Of a stretch of 64,000 nt of DNA, positions 25,694 through 38,200 are shown one piece after another. The notes under the pieces are model-generated. The model saw only the letters and a list, made by a program, of their open reading frames with translations, did no database searches and was not told the origin of the DNA. Where the stretch lies: contig CP126197.1 of NCBI GenBank assembly GCA_030272155.1, positions 5,510,001 through 5,574,000 of the forward strand. The letters are read 5' to 3'. Every line of letters begins with the position of its first letter. Position 1 is the stretch's first letter. The DNA is from Tetradesmus obliquus (Eukaryota; Chlorophyta; Chlorophyceae; Sphaeropleales; Scenedesmaceae). Position numbers and translations under genes: made by a program.

Positions 25694-27382
25694 TGTGGCA
25701 CGCCTGCAGACAGCGGACGAAAGGCAGCAAGCAGGGTTGTTGGGTCGGTGAAAGTCGCCTTAGAAAGCAATCGAGCTGCTGGCGCCATGCAAGACTGCTG
25801 ATGTCTTCATGGAGTGACCATGACCATGATTATTTGGCTGATAAGACACGGGTCGCCGGGCACTGTTGCTGGCCTTGTTTGCTGCTGCAAGTTGCAGGCA
25901 TCGCTCTCAGCAAAGCAAGGCTGCCAAGCATGGATACAAGTACTAGATCTCCTGCTTAAATCCAATTGCTGGAGAGCTGCCCCTGTCAGCAGGCCTGGCG
26001 GGCCAAACAAGGGCTTTCCTGCGCCACAAGAGGGGCTGCCCGCCAGCCTGGCAGTTCTGCCTGGCTGCTAACGATGAACTGAACTCCACCCACCTGTGTT
26101 TCGGCTCGCCTAGGTCAGAAATGCAGGGACCAGCCCCGGCTGCGCTGCGAAGGGGGGATTGTCACGTGCACTGGGGTTGTTTAACCCAGTTGGTAATTGT
26201 GAACTCCCGAATAGTGCAGAGTCTGAGGCTGCAATGGCAAAGCCACGGGGGAGCACATGCTAATCAGCACGCACATGGGGGCCACATGCTACCTCGAAAG
26301 TAACAATCCCTCCGATCTCCTTGGAGTAGACGTGATTTTGTCTGAAGTGCCGTCGAACGAGCATTGTGTAAAGTCCTGGCCTCGGTTAGGCAGCTGCAGC
26401 TTCCAGCAAGACGCACAGTATGTGACTCACAGGCAGCGCCTCGCGAGCGCCCTGCCCTTTGCCTAGGTCGTCTCAAATGACTGGGAACAAGAAACATGTT
26501 TGCATAATGCGCGGTTCTGCGGCGCCTCTGCTCTGATGCCAGGGCTTGACTGCATGCAAGTGTACTGTGCAAGTTCTGCGCTCCCTGCGAGTTTATGCAG
26601 TGATTGCTTTGCCGCCTTTTTGTCTCGTACCAGCAACGACTGATTCACGACACAGATGCCAGACCGGTCCGGAGTTTAGCTGGTGCTAGGGTTTCCAGCA
26701 GTGCGGGTGGGGGCAACCACGGTGGCAGGTGCAACAGCAATGGTGCAATAAAATGCTTAAGGCAAAGCCGTAATGACCTGAAGCGTCAGCATCCCGGTAC
26801 ATCGTCAACAATGCTGCTTCTGTCAGTCTTGATGGTACTTGTCAGTGTGTATCTGCCGATAGCAACAACAACAGCAGCAGCAGCGGACTGCTGCTGCTGT
26901 TGTTGTTGCAGATAGCAGCGTGCAGGTGTTGGCTTGAATACACCGCTGAAGCCGCTACAAATGTGATAAAGCAGTGGTTGCAAATTACAGCTATTTTCTG
27001 CAGCTAAGGGATGCATACGACTTGCAGGGGAGCGAGAGCCCTCAGCAGCAGCAGCAGAAGTGTGAGCAGCAGTGTGGGGGCACAGGTAGCCTAGGTGTTC
27101 ATTTCCAGCTGGATGGAACTATAGCTGCAGCCACACGCAGAACGAGCACACCACGCAATTGGCACTTTGCATCACACTTTGCACTGCTCGTCAACAATCA
27201 AATTAATCAGGCAGCGTTACCCATCCTCATTAACGATGTTGGTCACTGAGTAATGATTACTCAACCGCTTGCACCAGAAGCAACATGCTGCCATTGGTGA
27301 ACGTACTTAGTCTTCGCCTCCTCGGCTTAATTTGATATTCCCCTTGCTGATTGGAGGGGCTACATAGGGCCGCTTATCACTG

Positions 27383-27408
27383 ATGACGTTGTGACGTTGT
27401 GACGTTGT
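27383..27408. repeat. Triple TGACGTTG direct repeat
   Basis: Three TGACGTTG units in tandem (the first two separated only by the shared register), followed by TCGTCATCATC. TGACGT is a core bound by many plant-type bZIP factors. There is no gene start nearby to support a regulatory role. Confidence 0.4.
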
Positions 27409-29042
27409 CGTCATCATCTACCTGGGGCACTGTTGGTACTCCTGTGCCATCCACGCGTATCTACACGCCTTGGCAAACGTTGCTATGATAGTGCTTTGTA
27501 CGTAGCATGACAATTTTCAGTGACTGCATACGTGTACGATGCAACATCTAGGTTGACCTCAAAGCATGGTGGTGCATAAAGTGCTTGATGGCTGCTTGCA
27601 AGCCGTCAATTGACGGGATTCCATATGGAATTTACACCCAGTCGGGCGAGGCCGTTCATTGCTGTTATGCAAATGCTTGAGGTACAGCAGTACCGCTATT
27701 ATGCAGGCTTCCTGATCAGGCTCAGCCAAAGTTTGGTCAGCATGCACCACCGTGGCAGGCATCAAAATACACTGCACTGAAAGGACGACTGTCCATGGTG
27801 GCGTGATGGGCACGCACCCTTGAGGTTTGCCAATTTCGTGTGTTTACCAAAGTGTGTTTACCAAAGTAGGGCCACAGGCTCATCCACTAAGCCATGGCTA
27901 AGTCATGGATGACAAGGTGCGCCAAGCCACGCCCGATACAACAATACCAAGTGGCCAGACAATGGGGGGACGCCAGCAACCGTGCCGTTGAATGGACTAT
28001 AATGCCCACTGCGCCCTGATACAACAATAAACTGATACCAACATACTCGACATCATGATTTCCACCATGCCTAAATCAAGTGTGACGCGAGCCAAGCGCT
28101 ACGCCACTTCCAGGTGGAACCCGAGCTGGCACCAAATCATTGCGGATGGAGCGGCTGGTATGCTCCAAATGCAGGCATTTGACAAGCTGTACTCATCCAA
28201 GAACACAAAAAACACACGATCCAGCATCTCGCCGAAACAGCCCACAGTGCTGCTCATCGCAGACGGATCAGTTGTGCACTACTGCCACGCCGTGCTCAGT
28301 GACAGTAATCGATAGGTGCAGTACAGCGCCCAGGAACGCTGCATGCACTTCTACAATGAGTTGAAAGCTACGGTCAGTGACGGGCAAACCAGCAAGCGCC
28401 TTGTGTACAATACAGTACCCAATTTCCCGTGGAATAGGACCAGCGGTTGAGGCGGCAAACAGGCGTGCAATCGCTCATATATGCCGCATTTGTGTGATAG
28501 TAACATTTTACTGTGGTTCATGGTTCAGCGGCGCCGACGGTTGCTGTCCAATGATCCAAGGACAGCAGGTGCCATCCGCGGACTCTGTGCGTTCCTCGTT
28601 CAGTTCCAGCAGACTCAACGACAGCAGTAAAGTTTTGATAAACAGCAGCATGCCTTTCGCAGCTGAAAGCGTGGAAATCAAGGGCCGGACGGACGCTAAT
28701 GCGAACACCAAGCCCACCGCGGGTCAAGCATTCGCTATCAGCACGCATAGCCCAAAAGCTTAAAAAGGCATAATTCAATCAACGGAGCAAGTTGTTTATG
28801 CATATCAGGATCGAAACGCTGAAAAATATACTAGGGCTACTAGGGCTATCGATATACCCTAAACCGTCCTCAGACAGACACACGACAGCGAACCACCCTA
28901 TATCCCTAAAGGTCATTACGGGTACAGCTGGTGGGCTGCACGACTCCGCAATTCTTCAAGTAGCAGCAGCAGTGAGGTGAGACTCTCCCATCAGCACAGG
29001 CAAGCTCTGCTCCGCAAGCGTTCCTAATGTACAAATTACCTG

Positions 29043-29079
29043 TTGCAACAGTACTGTTGCAATTGCAACACTAGTGTTG
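29043..29079. repeat. Cluster of three overlapping perfect palindromes
   Basis: TTGCAACAGTACTGTTGCAA (29043-29062) is a perfect 20-bp palindrome. It overlaps a 16-bp one (29055-29070, centred on AATT) and a 14-bp one (29066-29079, centred on CTAG). All share the TTGCAA/CAACA arms, so the segment can form alternative hairpins. Confidence 0.8.
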
Positions 29080-29449
29080 GCAGGGCCTAAGCATCAGCAA
29101 CACTCCGTGCAGCACCAATGATGCACACCATCACGAAATGTAAGTGCTTTGACAGAAGTAGACCTTCATAATAACAAAACCATAAGAAAACAGGAATGTG
29201 AAAAAGCAATAACTGGCAATGCACAGCCTGTGGAGGGGTTGGTCAAGCAAAAACATCATGTTCAGCACGCACGCTGGCTGCAGCGTGGCATGTCCGTTGT
29301 ATGCACCCTGTCTAGCAACAACATGCAGCACTCTGAATGCACAGCATAGCAACACAAGTAATATGATGATGCACTTTTGCAGCATCTGGCAAGCTCCACA
29401 CATGTTCACATCACAGGTCATTTTCAGCTGTGATCTGCTGATAGAACAG

Positions 29450-30341
29450 TCACCATTCCAGGCTGCTGCACACAGCGGGGAAGTAGGCGCAGTACCATGG
29501 CTGCAGGCCATATTCACGCGTCAACATCCGCACTTTGGTCCATTGCACCTCACGCCAAGTGGTGCCAGGACCCACAATGCCTTGCGTGTCACCTAGCGGC
29601 AGCAGCAGCAGCAGAACAGCAGCAGCAGCGGCAGCAGGGTAATGTATGCTGCAGTTATTTCTCATGCTTCAGCTCACTGCACGCGGTGACAGCGTGCAGG
29701 CGAGTGCTATGCAGGCACAATTGACCACTTTCAGCATTCTACTTTCAAGCCTGCCACTGCCATTGATTGAAATATTGCTACAGCACTGTGACTGTCGTCA
29801 GTTGTGAAGCCCCAGCCAGCCCTAGTGCAGTCCTCAGAGCTTGTGACTGGACAAGCTGGCAGTTCTCAAGCAACGGTGCACCAACAGCGCTTATTCCGGC
29901 CGGCATGTCACAATAACAGCAGCGTGCCAGCAGTGGCTGTGCCTTACCTGAGTTGGCGTTCCATGCCCAGAAGAACCACGAGACGGGGCTGTGAGTGCTC
30001 TCAGACAGCCGTCGTGCATATGCGGCAGTGTCGCGCAGCCACTGCTTGTCTACATCTGAGTAGACGGTGGTGTCGCTGTTGGTGTCACCATTGTCTCCAT
30101 AGTCCTTGCTGCCAAACTCCCCCAGCAGCACAGCCATGGCCGGAAGTGGGGTGCCCTGCATGCAGCAGCAACAACGTATGGTGCATCACTCTAATGATAC
30201 AGCAGCAATGCAGACAATGCAGGCCAAAGGTGGCTTTGGCATGCATGCAGGCTGCATACAATGAGCCTGACAGGTTGGCAGCTACTGGTACTTCAAGAGC
30301 GCAGGATGTGCTTGAGTTGCACACAGCTGCATCCGCTGCTT

Positions 30342-30372
<31 letters not shown>

Positions 30373-31304
30373 GCGCGACCACAACCTGGGAAGGTGCATG
30401 CCGCCTCACCTCAGGTGAGACGTCCTGCCCCTGCCACTTCAGCCCCCAGCTCAAGTCCCAACGCTCTGCAGCTGCTGCAGCAGACTCTGCTGGGTTCCAG
30501 GTGATGCTCGGGGGGTAGAGGTGGGGCGCCAGCACAAGCCCTGCACCTGGGCCTTGCATCTGCATGGCAGCAGCAGTGTGCCATCACCTTGTGCTCAGCA
30601 GCTGGCTGGTGCACACCGCTGAAGCATGGAGGCAGCACACCATGGCACGCTGCACCTGCCAGCCGCAGTGCTGTGGACAGCTACACACACCCAGAACAAG
30701 CTACACGTGTGCATCCATGGCCCTGCTTAATATAGCAGCCATCAACACGGCCTTGTGGAACGGTTACTGCTGTAATGCAAACCAGCCCCTAGCGCATGCA
30801 GCCTCTCACCTTTGCCACTGTTGCCAGCAAGCTGCTCGGGTCGCCAAGGTCATGCTGCTGCAGTGCTGTAGGGTCCGTGATGAAGCCATCACCCCAGGAC
30901 CTGCGCACCGTACAGTGTAAAGCGACATTCAGTGCAGGATACAACAATCAACCCTCAAGGTAATGCCACTTGTGTACTTCAGGATACTTTCAAGAACTGG
31001 TGACAGCAGCAGCTGCAGCTGCACAGAGCAGCGCAGTGACTGGTGGCCGCAGTGCATGCAACCCATGCAGCTCACATGCTCGGGTAGTTGCTCCCGCACT
31101 GGTCCTTGGCATAGTCCCTGTTCTGGCCCAGACCATTGAGGAAGATGGGCACTGCTGCATCCAGCTGCCAGACGGCAGCAGCAGCCATGCCAAACAGGTG
31201 GGTGGCAGGGGCGCAGCTGCGGGTCCCGGAGTCAGGTGCGCGGCAGGACGTATCCCACTGGCAGTTCCAGCGGCTGTGCAGTGAGGCAGCGCAGGAGCGG
31301 AGGT

Positions 31305-31342
<38 letters not shown>

Positions 31343-34300
31343 CGAAGCACTGTAAGCAACAGCAGAGGCAGATGAGCCCGGCAGAGCCAACTGTCCGCTG
31401 CCACATCCACTAATGCAGATGTGAGTGACGATGCGGTTGTTGACTACAAACACACGGCTTCGTGCAGTTGCTGGGCTTGCAGGATGTTGCTGGAAGTCAA
31501 GTACAGCATCTGGCTTTGCTGCAGGCGTGCCATGGGCCAAACCAGCAGCAGTATATGCTAGCAGCTTCATGCTGCAGTGCGAGTAAACGTACTGGCAGCT
31601 CACCTTGGCTCATTCACCAGGTCAGGGAACACCCTGCCTGCCAGGTGCTCATGGTAGCCAGGCAGCTCGGTCAGCATGCGCCACAGCGCCGCCCAGTTGG
31701 CTGCCAGCAGCTGCGGCTGCTGCATGTTGGGCTCCTCAGCGCGGTGGCTGGCAAAGTCCAGCAGCACGTAGAAGCCCTGGCTCACCAGGTACTGCACCTG
31801 CCACAGGAACCTGTGCAGGCATGCAGGGAAAATGGTATGCACATGTGATCATCACCGGTAACTGCAGCAATGATAAGCAGGCTGCAGTTGGTGTGTTCCT
31901 TGAGTGTGCTGTGTAGAGCTTGTTCAGCAGAGCCACCATAGCACAAGTATGACGAAGAGTGTTCTGGTGAACTGCCACAGCACAGTCCCAGACATGCGGA
32001 GGAGTTACGAAACAGCAGCATAATTGCCCCGTACCAGCCGCACAGCAGATGCCGCACCTGTGCACTGCCAACACCCCAGGGCCCTGAGGCAGGTACCAGT
32101 TGCACATGGTGAGCTGCAGGCTGCTGCTGCTGCCAGTGCTGCTGCTGGGTGCCGTGTAGTTTGGTCCAAATGGTGCAGACCATGGCATGCGGTCGCAATG
32201 AGCATTGCCGGTATTGTTCGGAGGTGGGTGCTGCATGCCGGAGTAGGGAGGCAGCAGCGGCAGCAGCGCATCTGGCTGCTGCTGATTGGCTGCCAGCCAC
32301 TGAGTTAGCTGCGGGTCAACGGTCTTGTCAAGCCCAATATAGGCGTCAGAGTCGTGCTGCGCAGGGGCAGGCAGGAGCAGATCGGCAAACCGACATGTTG
32401 GGTCAACGAACCAGTCGGCAGTGAATGTTGGGAGGTATGCAAGCTGCACGTCCTGCACTGTGAATATGCAGCCATTCTCCGAGGCATGCTTGCAATGAAG
32501 CACCTGCGTTTGCTGTTGTCTTTATGAGGACCAACTCAGACATACGTTCTATCCATGGAATTCAAATAAAAGAACGCATCGGCTGCAAACACGTGCATGC
32601 ATGCCTGACGCAGCCTCACTACCAGCAGCAGCACTCACCAGGCAAGGGTAGAACTCCGGCTCTGTCCCAGCTGGCAGATCCCTGTTCAAGTTCTCGAACG
32701 TGAACTGCACACGAACCGCGTTAAACCCCAGCAGCCCCATCCTGTGCACCACAGCAGCAAAGTCGTTTGCGACCCGCCGCTTGCCCCACCAGCTGACGTT
32801 CAGCAGCTGCAGGGCACCCGCGTTGCCGACAGAGTCATATCCGGGTATCTCATCATCGTTGTAGGCCCACAGGCCGTCAAAGTTGGGTGTGTCGGTGTTC
32901 CAGCCAAAGTAATTGACGCCGTGCAGCTCAGCTGGGGCGCCAGAGGCGCGCTCAATGAGCCGGCCGCCAGCCACTGCCAGGGCAGGTGGCACCTGCAGGC
33001 ACATGTGCACGGTTGTGCCGATCACTTGAACCACAAAATAGAGTGCAGGCCTGACATGGAGTGGAAGCGCAACGCTGCACAGCAGGCGTTGTCAAACCGG
33101 TGTGCATGCTGCAGCATTGACAACAAATGAAGCCAGGACAAGGCCGACAAGACCCATCGGTCATGCACTGTCTGCCTAGCTCCATCCTTGGCGCCTCAGG
33201 CAACATACAGTTACAGGAACCATGCCTCCCAGCATTGCATCACATCAGCGAGTGCTGCTGATGCAACGTGCGGGCCCTACGCAGGCTGCTCACCTTGCTG
33301 GTGCCTGCTGGCGTTGCCCAGGGGCTGGCGCAATCCATGCCTAGCCGCTCCTTGTCCCAGCCCAGCCTGCAGGTGCATGCGCCTGGCGGCAGCGGCTTTG
33401 GGGGGTACTGCAGCACCTCAGAGGCCATGCCATCAGCACGCAGTGGGGCGTTTGCAGTTCCTGCAAGCAAGTACAGCACAGCAGCGGCATTGTCAGCAGC
33501 ATCAGCAGCAGTAATCGCAGCTGTCGCATGGGTATGTCGATGGTGCTGGCCACTTTTTTAAGCCAAAGACACCAGCATGCGGAGTACAGCAATTCAGCCT
33601 CGCATGCATGGCAAGCGCAGCAGCTGTCCAAGATCCACTGCCAGCGCACCTGCTGCACCATCATCCTGGGCTGCGAAGGCATCTTCCCTGCTCGTGCTGA
33701 TGCTGCCTTGCAGTTGCCCCATTGCGCGCGGGTCAACAGCGCCAGCTGCAACCAACTGCAGCACCACAGCCATGCCTGCATCCTCCCCATTGAGGAAACT
33801 ATCCACCATGGTGTCTGCATGTGGCGCGTTGTGGCTGGGCCACAGCTGAAAGCCCCACACAGCCAGCACATTGGCTGGCTGGCGCTGCTGCAGCTGCCGC
33901 TGCTGTTTCTGCAAGGGGAGTATTTCCTGCAAGCGCCGCCGCTGAGCTGGTTGTGTTGCGTCCTCCAGCCAAGTGCTGATGCTGGACACAGTGTAGGCTG
34001 CTGGCAGTCTGAGTGCAGCATGCAGTGCCTCAGCAAAGGTGGCGTTCAGTGTGCTGGCTGGCTGCAGCAGTGCGTTGCTGGTGCTGTTTGTTCCGTTAAT
34101 ATCAGTGCGCTCCTGCTTCAGTGTAAAATAGTATACATTTGGAACTGCAGGGCAGCAAGAAGATGTAGCAGAAGTGTCAGCAGCCATTGCAAGTCCTGTC
34201 CTGCAAGCAATGGCCAACAGCTGTGCTTACGGCAGCACCCACATATGAAAGCTTCATGTCAAGTACCAGCAGAGCTCTCAGAAGTGTGCTGCTGCATGCA

Positions 34301-34972
34301 GCTGCACTGAATGCTCAACATGTTGCCCGTCAGACTATGACAGACATACGGATAATCAGCTCCTTTGCTGCACCAACACACACAGCGTCGCACCCAGCAC
34401 TCCCCTGCGCTGCTGGCAAACAACAGCTGCAGCTGCAGGACGCAGCTGCAGGGACATGCTTGCAGCGGCTGCCTGCTGCAGGAGCTGCCTGCTCCGTGCG
34501 GCACAGTGCGGCTAAGTCTGTTCGGTTCCAGCCTGTAACACTCACCATGAGGCTTTCTTCCATAATGGATGGCAACACCCAGAACTACAGCCACAGTGCT
34601 GATGACGCTCATGGCTATGCAGCCATGCCATGCTGTGGTTGAGCTGCTGTTCATCCCTGCTGATTGAGAGCCTTTCCTCTTGCGCTGCAGGCCCAGGATG
34701 CTGCCTGCCCACCAGCATGGAGGGCAAATAAAGCCCAGCACAAACAACAGCCATAACAGCCAGGCAGGACCGCTACTGCAGGTGCTGCCCCTGGCAGGTG
34801 AGGGTGTGCAGGCTGGCTCGCTGGGGCCTCCAGCACCGCCGAGCCCTGAACTACCCAGCAGTAACTCTGCGGTTGAACGAGTTGAGCGTTGCTTGTCGGC
34901 GTCTGCAGCTGTGGCTCCCAGACAGACATGGACTTGGACTGCCTCCTGTGGCACCTGTTCGTGCTGCGCCAT
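29450..34972 (-). CDS. Membrane-anchored GH5-like glycoside hydrolase (cellulase family)
   Basis: Eleven exons on the minus strand: 34972-34546, 34144-33650, 33460-33294, 32992-32639, 32452-32058, 31810-31604, 31273-31076, 30900-30810, 30559-30410, 30155-29948 and 29592-29450. They sum to 944 aa with consistent phases. The catalytic half opens with ELHGVNYFGWN. It contains GFYVLLDFASH, the acid/base motif VFPDLVNEP (Glu about 680), LVLAPHLYPPSITW, and the nucleophile strand AVLLGEFGSKD (Glu about 841), then SPVSWFFWAWN. These are typical GH5 retaining endoglucanase/mannanase signatures. The first 150 residues hold two hydrophobic segments (AWLLWLLFVLGFI and IAMSVISTVAVVLGVAI) around a basic stretch, so the enzyme looks membrane-anchored rather than freely secreted. 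A Cys-containing linker (ACTCRLGWD) precedes the GH5 domain. The exact substrate is unknown. The second exon could instead begin further upstream (an in-phase acceptor exists near 34190). Confidence 0.92.
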
Positions 34973-35264
34973 GCTGCCGAGCTGCTCAAAAACGACGAGC
35001 CTGAAGTATACTTGCTGTGTTTCCAAGATTTGAGCAACAGTTGTAAAGCGACGTGGTGCCAGCAGAAGTTGCACACGAGTTGTACCTGACGTCCGCACTT
35101 GCGCCGAACCGTCGACTCAGCTAAACGAACGCAGATGATCAAGTGGATGGCATGCAGTTGCGGAAAGTACCAGAAATACCACAAATACAGCAAAAATGTC
35201 ACCTTGGACGGGTGGTTTCACGCGACTTCCATTTGAAATCCCAACGACTCCATCAGTTGACATG

Positions 35265-35269
35265 TTACA
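35265..35269 (-). promoter_or_regulatory. TGTAA polyadenylation signal of the photolyase gene
   Basis: TTACA on the + strand reads TGTAA on the minus strand, about 30 bases beyond the photolyase stop codon, the expected place for the chlorophycean signal. Confidence 0.55.
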
Positions 35270-35297
35270 TGCACATCAGGCTCTTGACCTCGTATGA

Positions 35298-38200
35298 TCA
35301 GCTGGACTTCGCCATAAAGTCGTCCATTGTGCGCTGCTGCAGTTCCCGGAACGTAGCCCTGCTGCGCTGCTGCTGCTTGCTGCCACTGCCGCCACGCTTG
35401 CCTGTACCTGTACCTCCAGGCTTGCTGCTGCTGGTGCTTGTGACTTTGCTGCTGCTGCTGCCACTCTTCTTCTGCTTCTTCTTTTTCTGCCAGTCCGACA
35501 GCATAGCCTCGGCATCTTCTGCCTCCTCTCCCTCATCAACCATGCCAGCACCTGCTGCTGAACTCCTGCCAGTTGCAGTGATGGGCCCCTCAAGCTGCCT
35601 GTACTCCTCCTTGGTGAACACCACTGTCTTCTTGCCGTCATGCTTGAGGGTGCAGCCCTGCAGGAGAGGACAATGAACATCATCGTTCAGCAGATGCAGG
35701 TGTATATCATTCACATCATTTACACGACGGCAACCCTGGAGATCCTTGCTTGGCATGAGCTTGCAGGACACACTTTGCAGACAGTAGATGCAGCAGATTC
35801 CTCGCCCAAGCATCTCACATGTTGAGGCTTGAGCACTCAGCTGTCTTGGATCACCAACCCAACGCTTACAAACACACCGTGCGCCTTTCAGCAGCACAAG
35901 CTTGCTATCGCCACCCTATCCACATCCATCCCACCTGCGGCACCACCAGCAGGTCGTAGCCCCTGCCATCTGCGAGGCCTGCTGCTGCTGCTGACGCGCG
36001 CGCTGCCCTGATTGCGCGCACGTTGACTGCACGCAGCTCGGACAGCTCCTGCGTCACAATCCTGCAAGCACATTGATGGCAGGTGAAACATATGTCAGTT
36101 CGATGAATCAAGGTGCTTCCATGCACCATGTTCGGCAACGCCTCAGTGAACAGCCCGCAGCCGCAACCAAACGATGCTGACGATTCTGCGGGCTGCATTT
36201 TGTCAGCATCAACCAAACGATGGTGACGATTCTGCGGGCTGCATGCTGTCAATGTAATCATGATATAGTCATGTATCACCATCCTTGCAGGTGTTGCCAA
36301 CATTGCCGCCTATATGTGCCAGTAAGTTGAACTGCTGATGCAGTGCTGATGTTGCAAGGCTGTGTCCTGTTCCCTGGCGCACCTGTGCGGGTACGTCTCC
36401 CCCAGCACCACGCCCGCTGCAGCCAGCGCTGCTGCCGGCGCTTCCCAGGGCGCATGAATGTGTGCGGCTGGCAGCTGCGCCAGCTCCGGCACCCAGCGCT
36501 TGATGTAAGCGCCCGTGGGGTCCTGGGACTTGCTGGTGGGCAGCATGGTGAAGTTCCACTGATCCCTGCAGGAGGTGCAGCAAGTTTGACAAAGTTTGAC
36601 CAAAGTTTGACCAACTTTGACCACATAAAACTAGGCTAGCAGGCTATGTCGAGCACCGACGCTCATCCTTCACAACGCAGTGCTGTGCAACAACAGCAAT
36701 TAAAGCATTAGTTGCACTGAGCGAGGAACAGCACTGACCAGGTTTTGTTTTGTTTGCAGGTAGGTAATACTAGAACAAGTAGAAGGAGCAGCAGCAATAG
36801 AGTCTGAAGTTGCAGCAGCCATGATGGCCTGGGGGAGCCGTCTAGCTATGTGAGTATGCATGATGTTGCATTATGCGTATGCTTGTAATGTATGCAGTCG
36901 GCAAATTTCTTTATACGAGCCGCAAGCCGCACTCACAGGCCGCTCTTGCCGGCATTTTGCCACATCATGCTGTTGATCGCCAGGTCAGCATCCACCAGGC
37001 AGTCGTGGAACCAGGCAGCTCCCTCGCTCCAGGGCAGGTGCAGGTACTCTGTGAGGAAGGCCGCAGCCACCATGCGCACAGACTGCTGCATCCAGCCAGT
37101 GGCCCACAGCTCACGCATGCCTGCAAGTAGAGAGTGGCAGCAGGGAACACATGGGGCTGCTGTTGCGTGCGGAACCAGCCTCTGGCAGCAGATGCACGAC
37201 AGTACCCTCACAAAATAGCCCGCCAGAAAGTTTGCAGTTGCCCTGTTTTCAAGCATAAAGCAAGCGGCGCTTCAAATACATCCAGCAGATCGCGACAATG
37301 TGCAGACAGCTGCGGTGCTGAACATCTGCTGCTGCATCTAGCCAGTGGCCCACAGCTCACGCATGCCTGCGAGCAGAGAGTGGCGGCAGGAGCAGATGCG
37401 GTTGCTGCTGTTATGCGCGGAGCCAGCCTCTGGCAGCAAATGCACCACTAATAAATTAAAAGAAGCCAACCAAAAGTTTGGAGCTGCCATTCACAAGCTT
37501 GAAGTAAGCTGCATTCTGAACCTGCCAAGCAGGTAGCCACAACTTGCAAACAGCTGTGCGCCGAACATGTAGCTGCTGCAGCGCAGTTCCAACGTTTTAT
37601 CAACCAAATAGTGTTTCGGCGCCTTCAGTGCATAGCAACAGCAGCTCAAGCACCGACCTCGCCCGTAGCACCCCTAGAGCACAAACGAACGCTCCCTGCC
37701 GCCGCCCACCTGCATCAACCAGGGGAAACCCAGTGCGCCCTTGCTTCCATGCCGCCAGGTGTGCTGCTGCCTCAGGGCCGCTGCTCCACTGCACGTCCCT
37801 GCAACAGTCAAAATTGAACGGATAACGCGATTCGAACGCGCGACATTGGACTTGGAAGGAGCACGCTCTACCAACTGAGACAGCGCACAGCACACAAGAG
37901 AGCATCGCCTGCGTGAGTCGCTGCAACAAACATCTGACACTTGCCAGCGCTGCTAACCACACAGGCCGCCTGCAAAGGCTGTGGCAGGTTGCACAGACGT
38001 GTCACATCCCTCAACCGCTGCTAGCAGCTGTGGAAGCTGGCACCACCGCTCACAAAGCTCTGGCAATAATGGAATTAAGACGCACCTGTAGGGTGTGCGG
38101 ATGGGCTGTGAGGCCATGTGTGGCCAGTGGTGCAGCTGCCAGTAGGCCAGGTCCCTCCACACCAGCCGTCGGTGGAAGGTCTTGGACATGGACTGAGCCC

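Larger units (their letters stand above)
25694..29449. other. Long region of lower GC with no convincing gene
   Basis: 3.7 kb between the start of the transporter and the 3' end of the GH5 gene. The first few hundred bases should hold the AMT promoter. Composition is visibly less CAG-rich than elsewhere. I see a triple TGACGTTG repeat (27383-27408), a cluster of overlapping palindromes (29043-29079), and a short signal-peptide-like ORF at 26811-26915 (hydrophobic start, then a run of Cys from a CTG repeat) with no supportable continuation. Other open frames, for example 28377-28763 on + and 28518-28778 on -, overlap each other and show no recognised motif. Confidence 0.5.

Noticed and set aside
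28850..28920. Telomere-like CCCTAAA motifs
   Set aside because: Only isolated single units occur (about 28856 and 28904), not an array, so there is no interstitial telomere.
34973..35098. N-terminal extension of the GH5 protein to 35098
   Set aside because: That frame starts with GTG. The first ATG is at 34972 and fits the exon phase.
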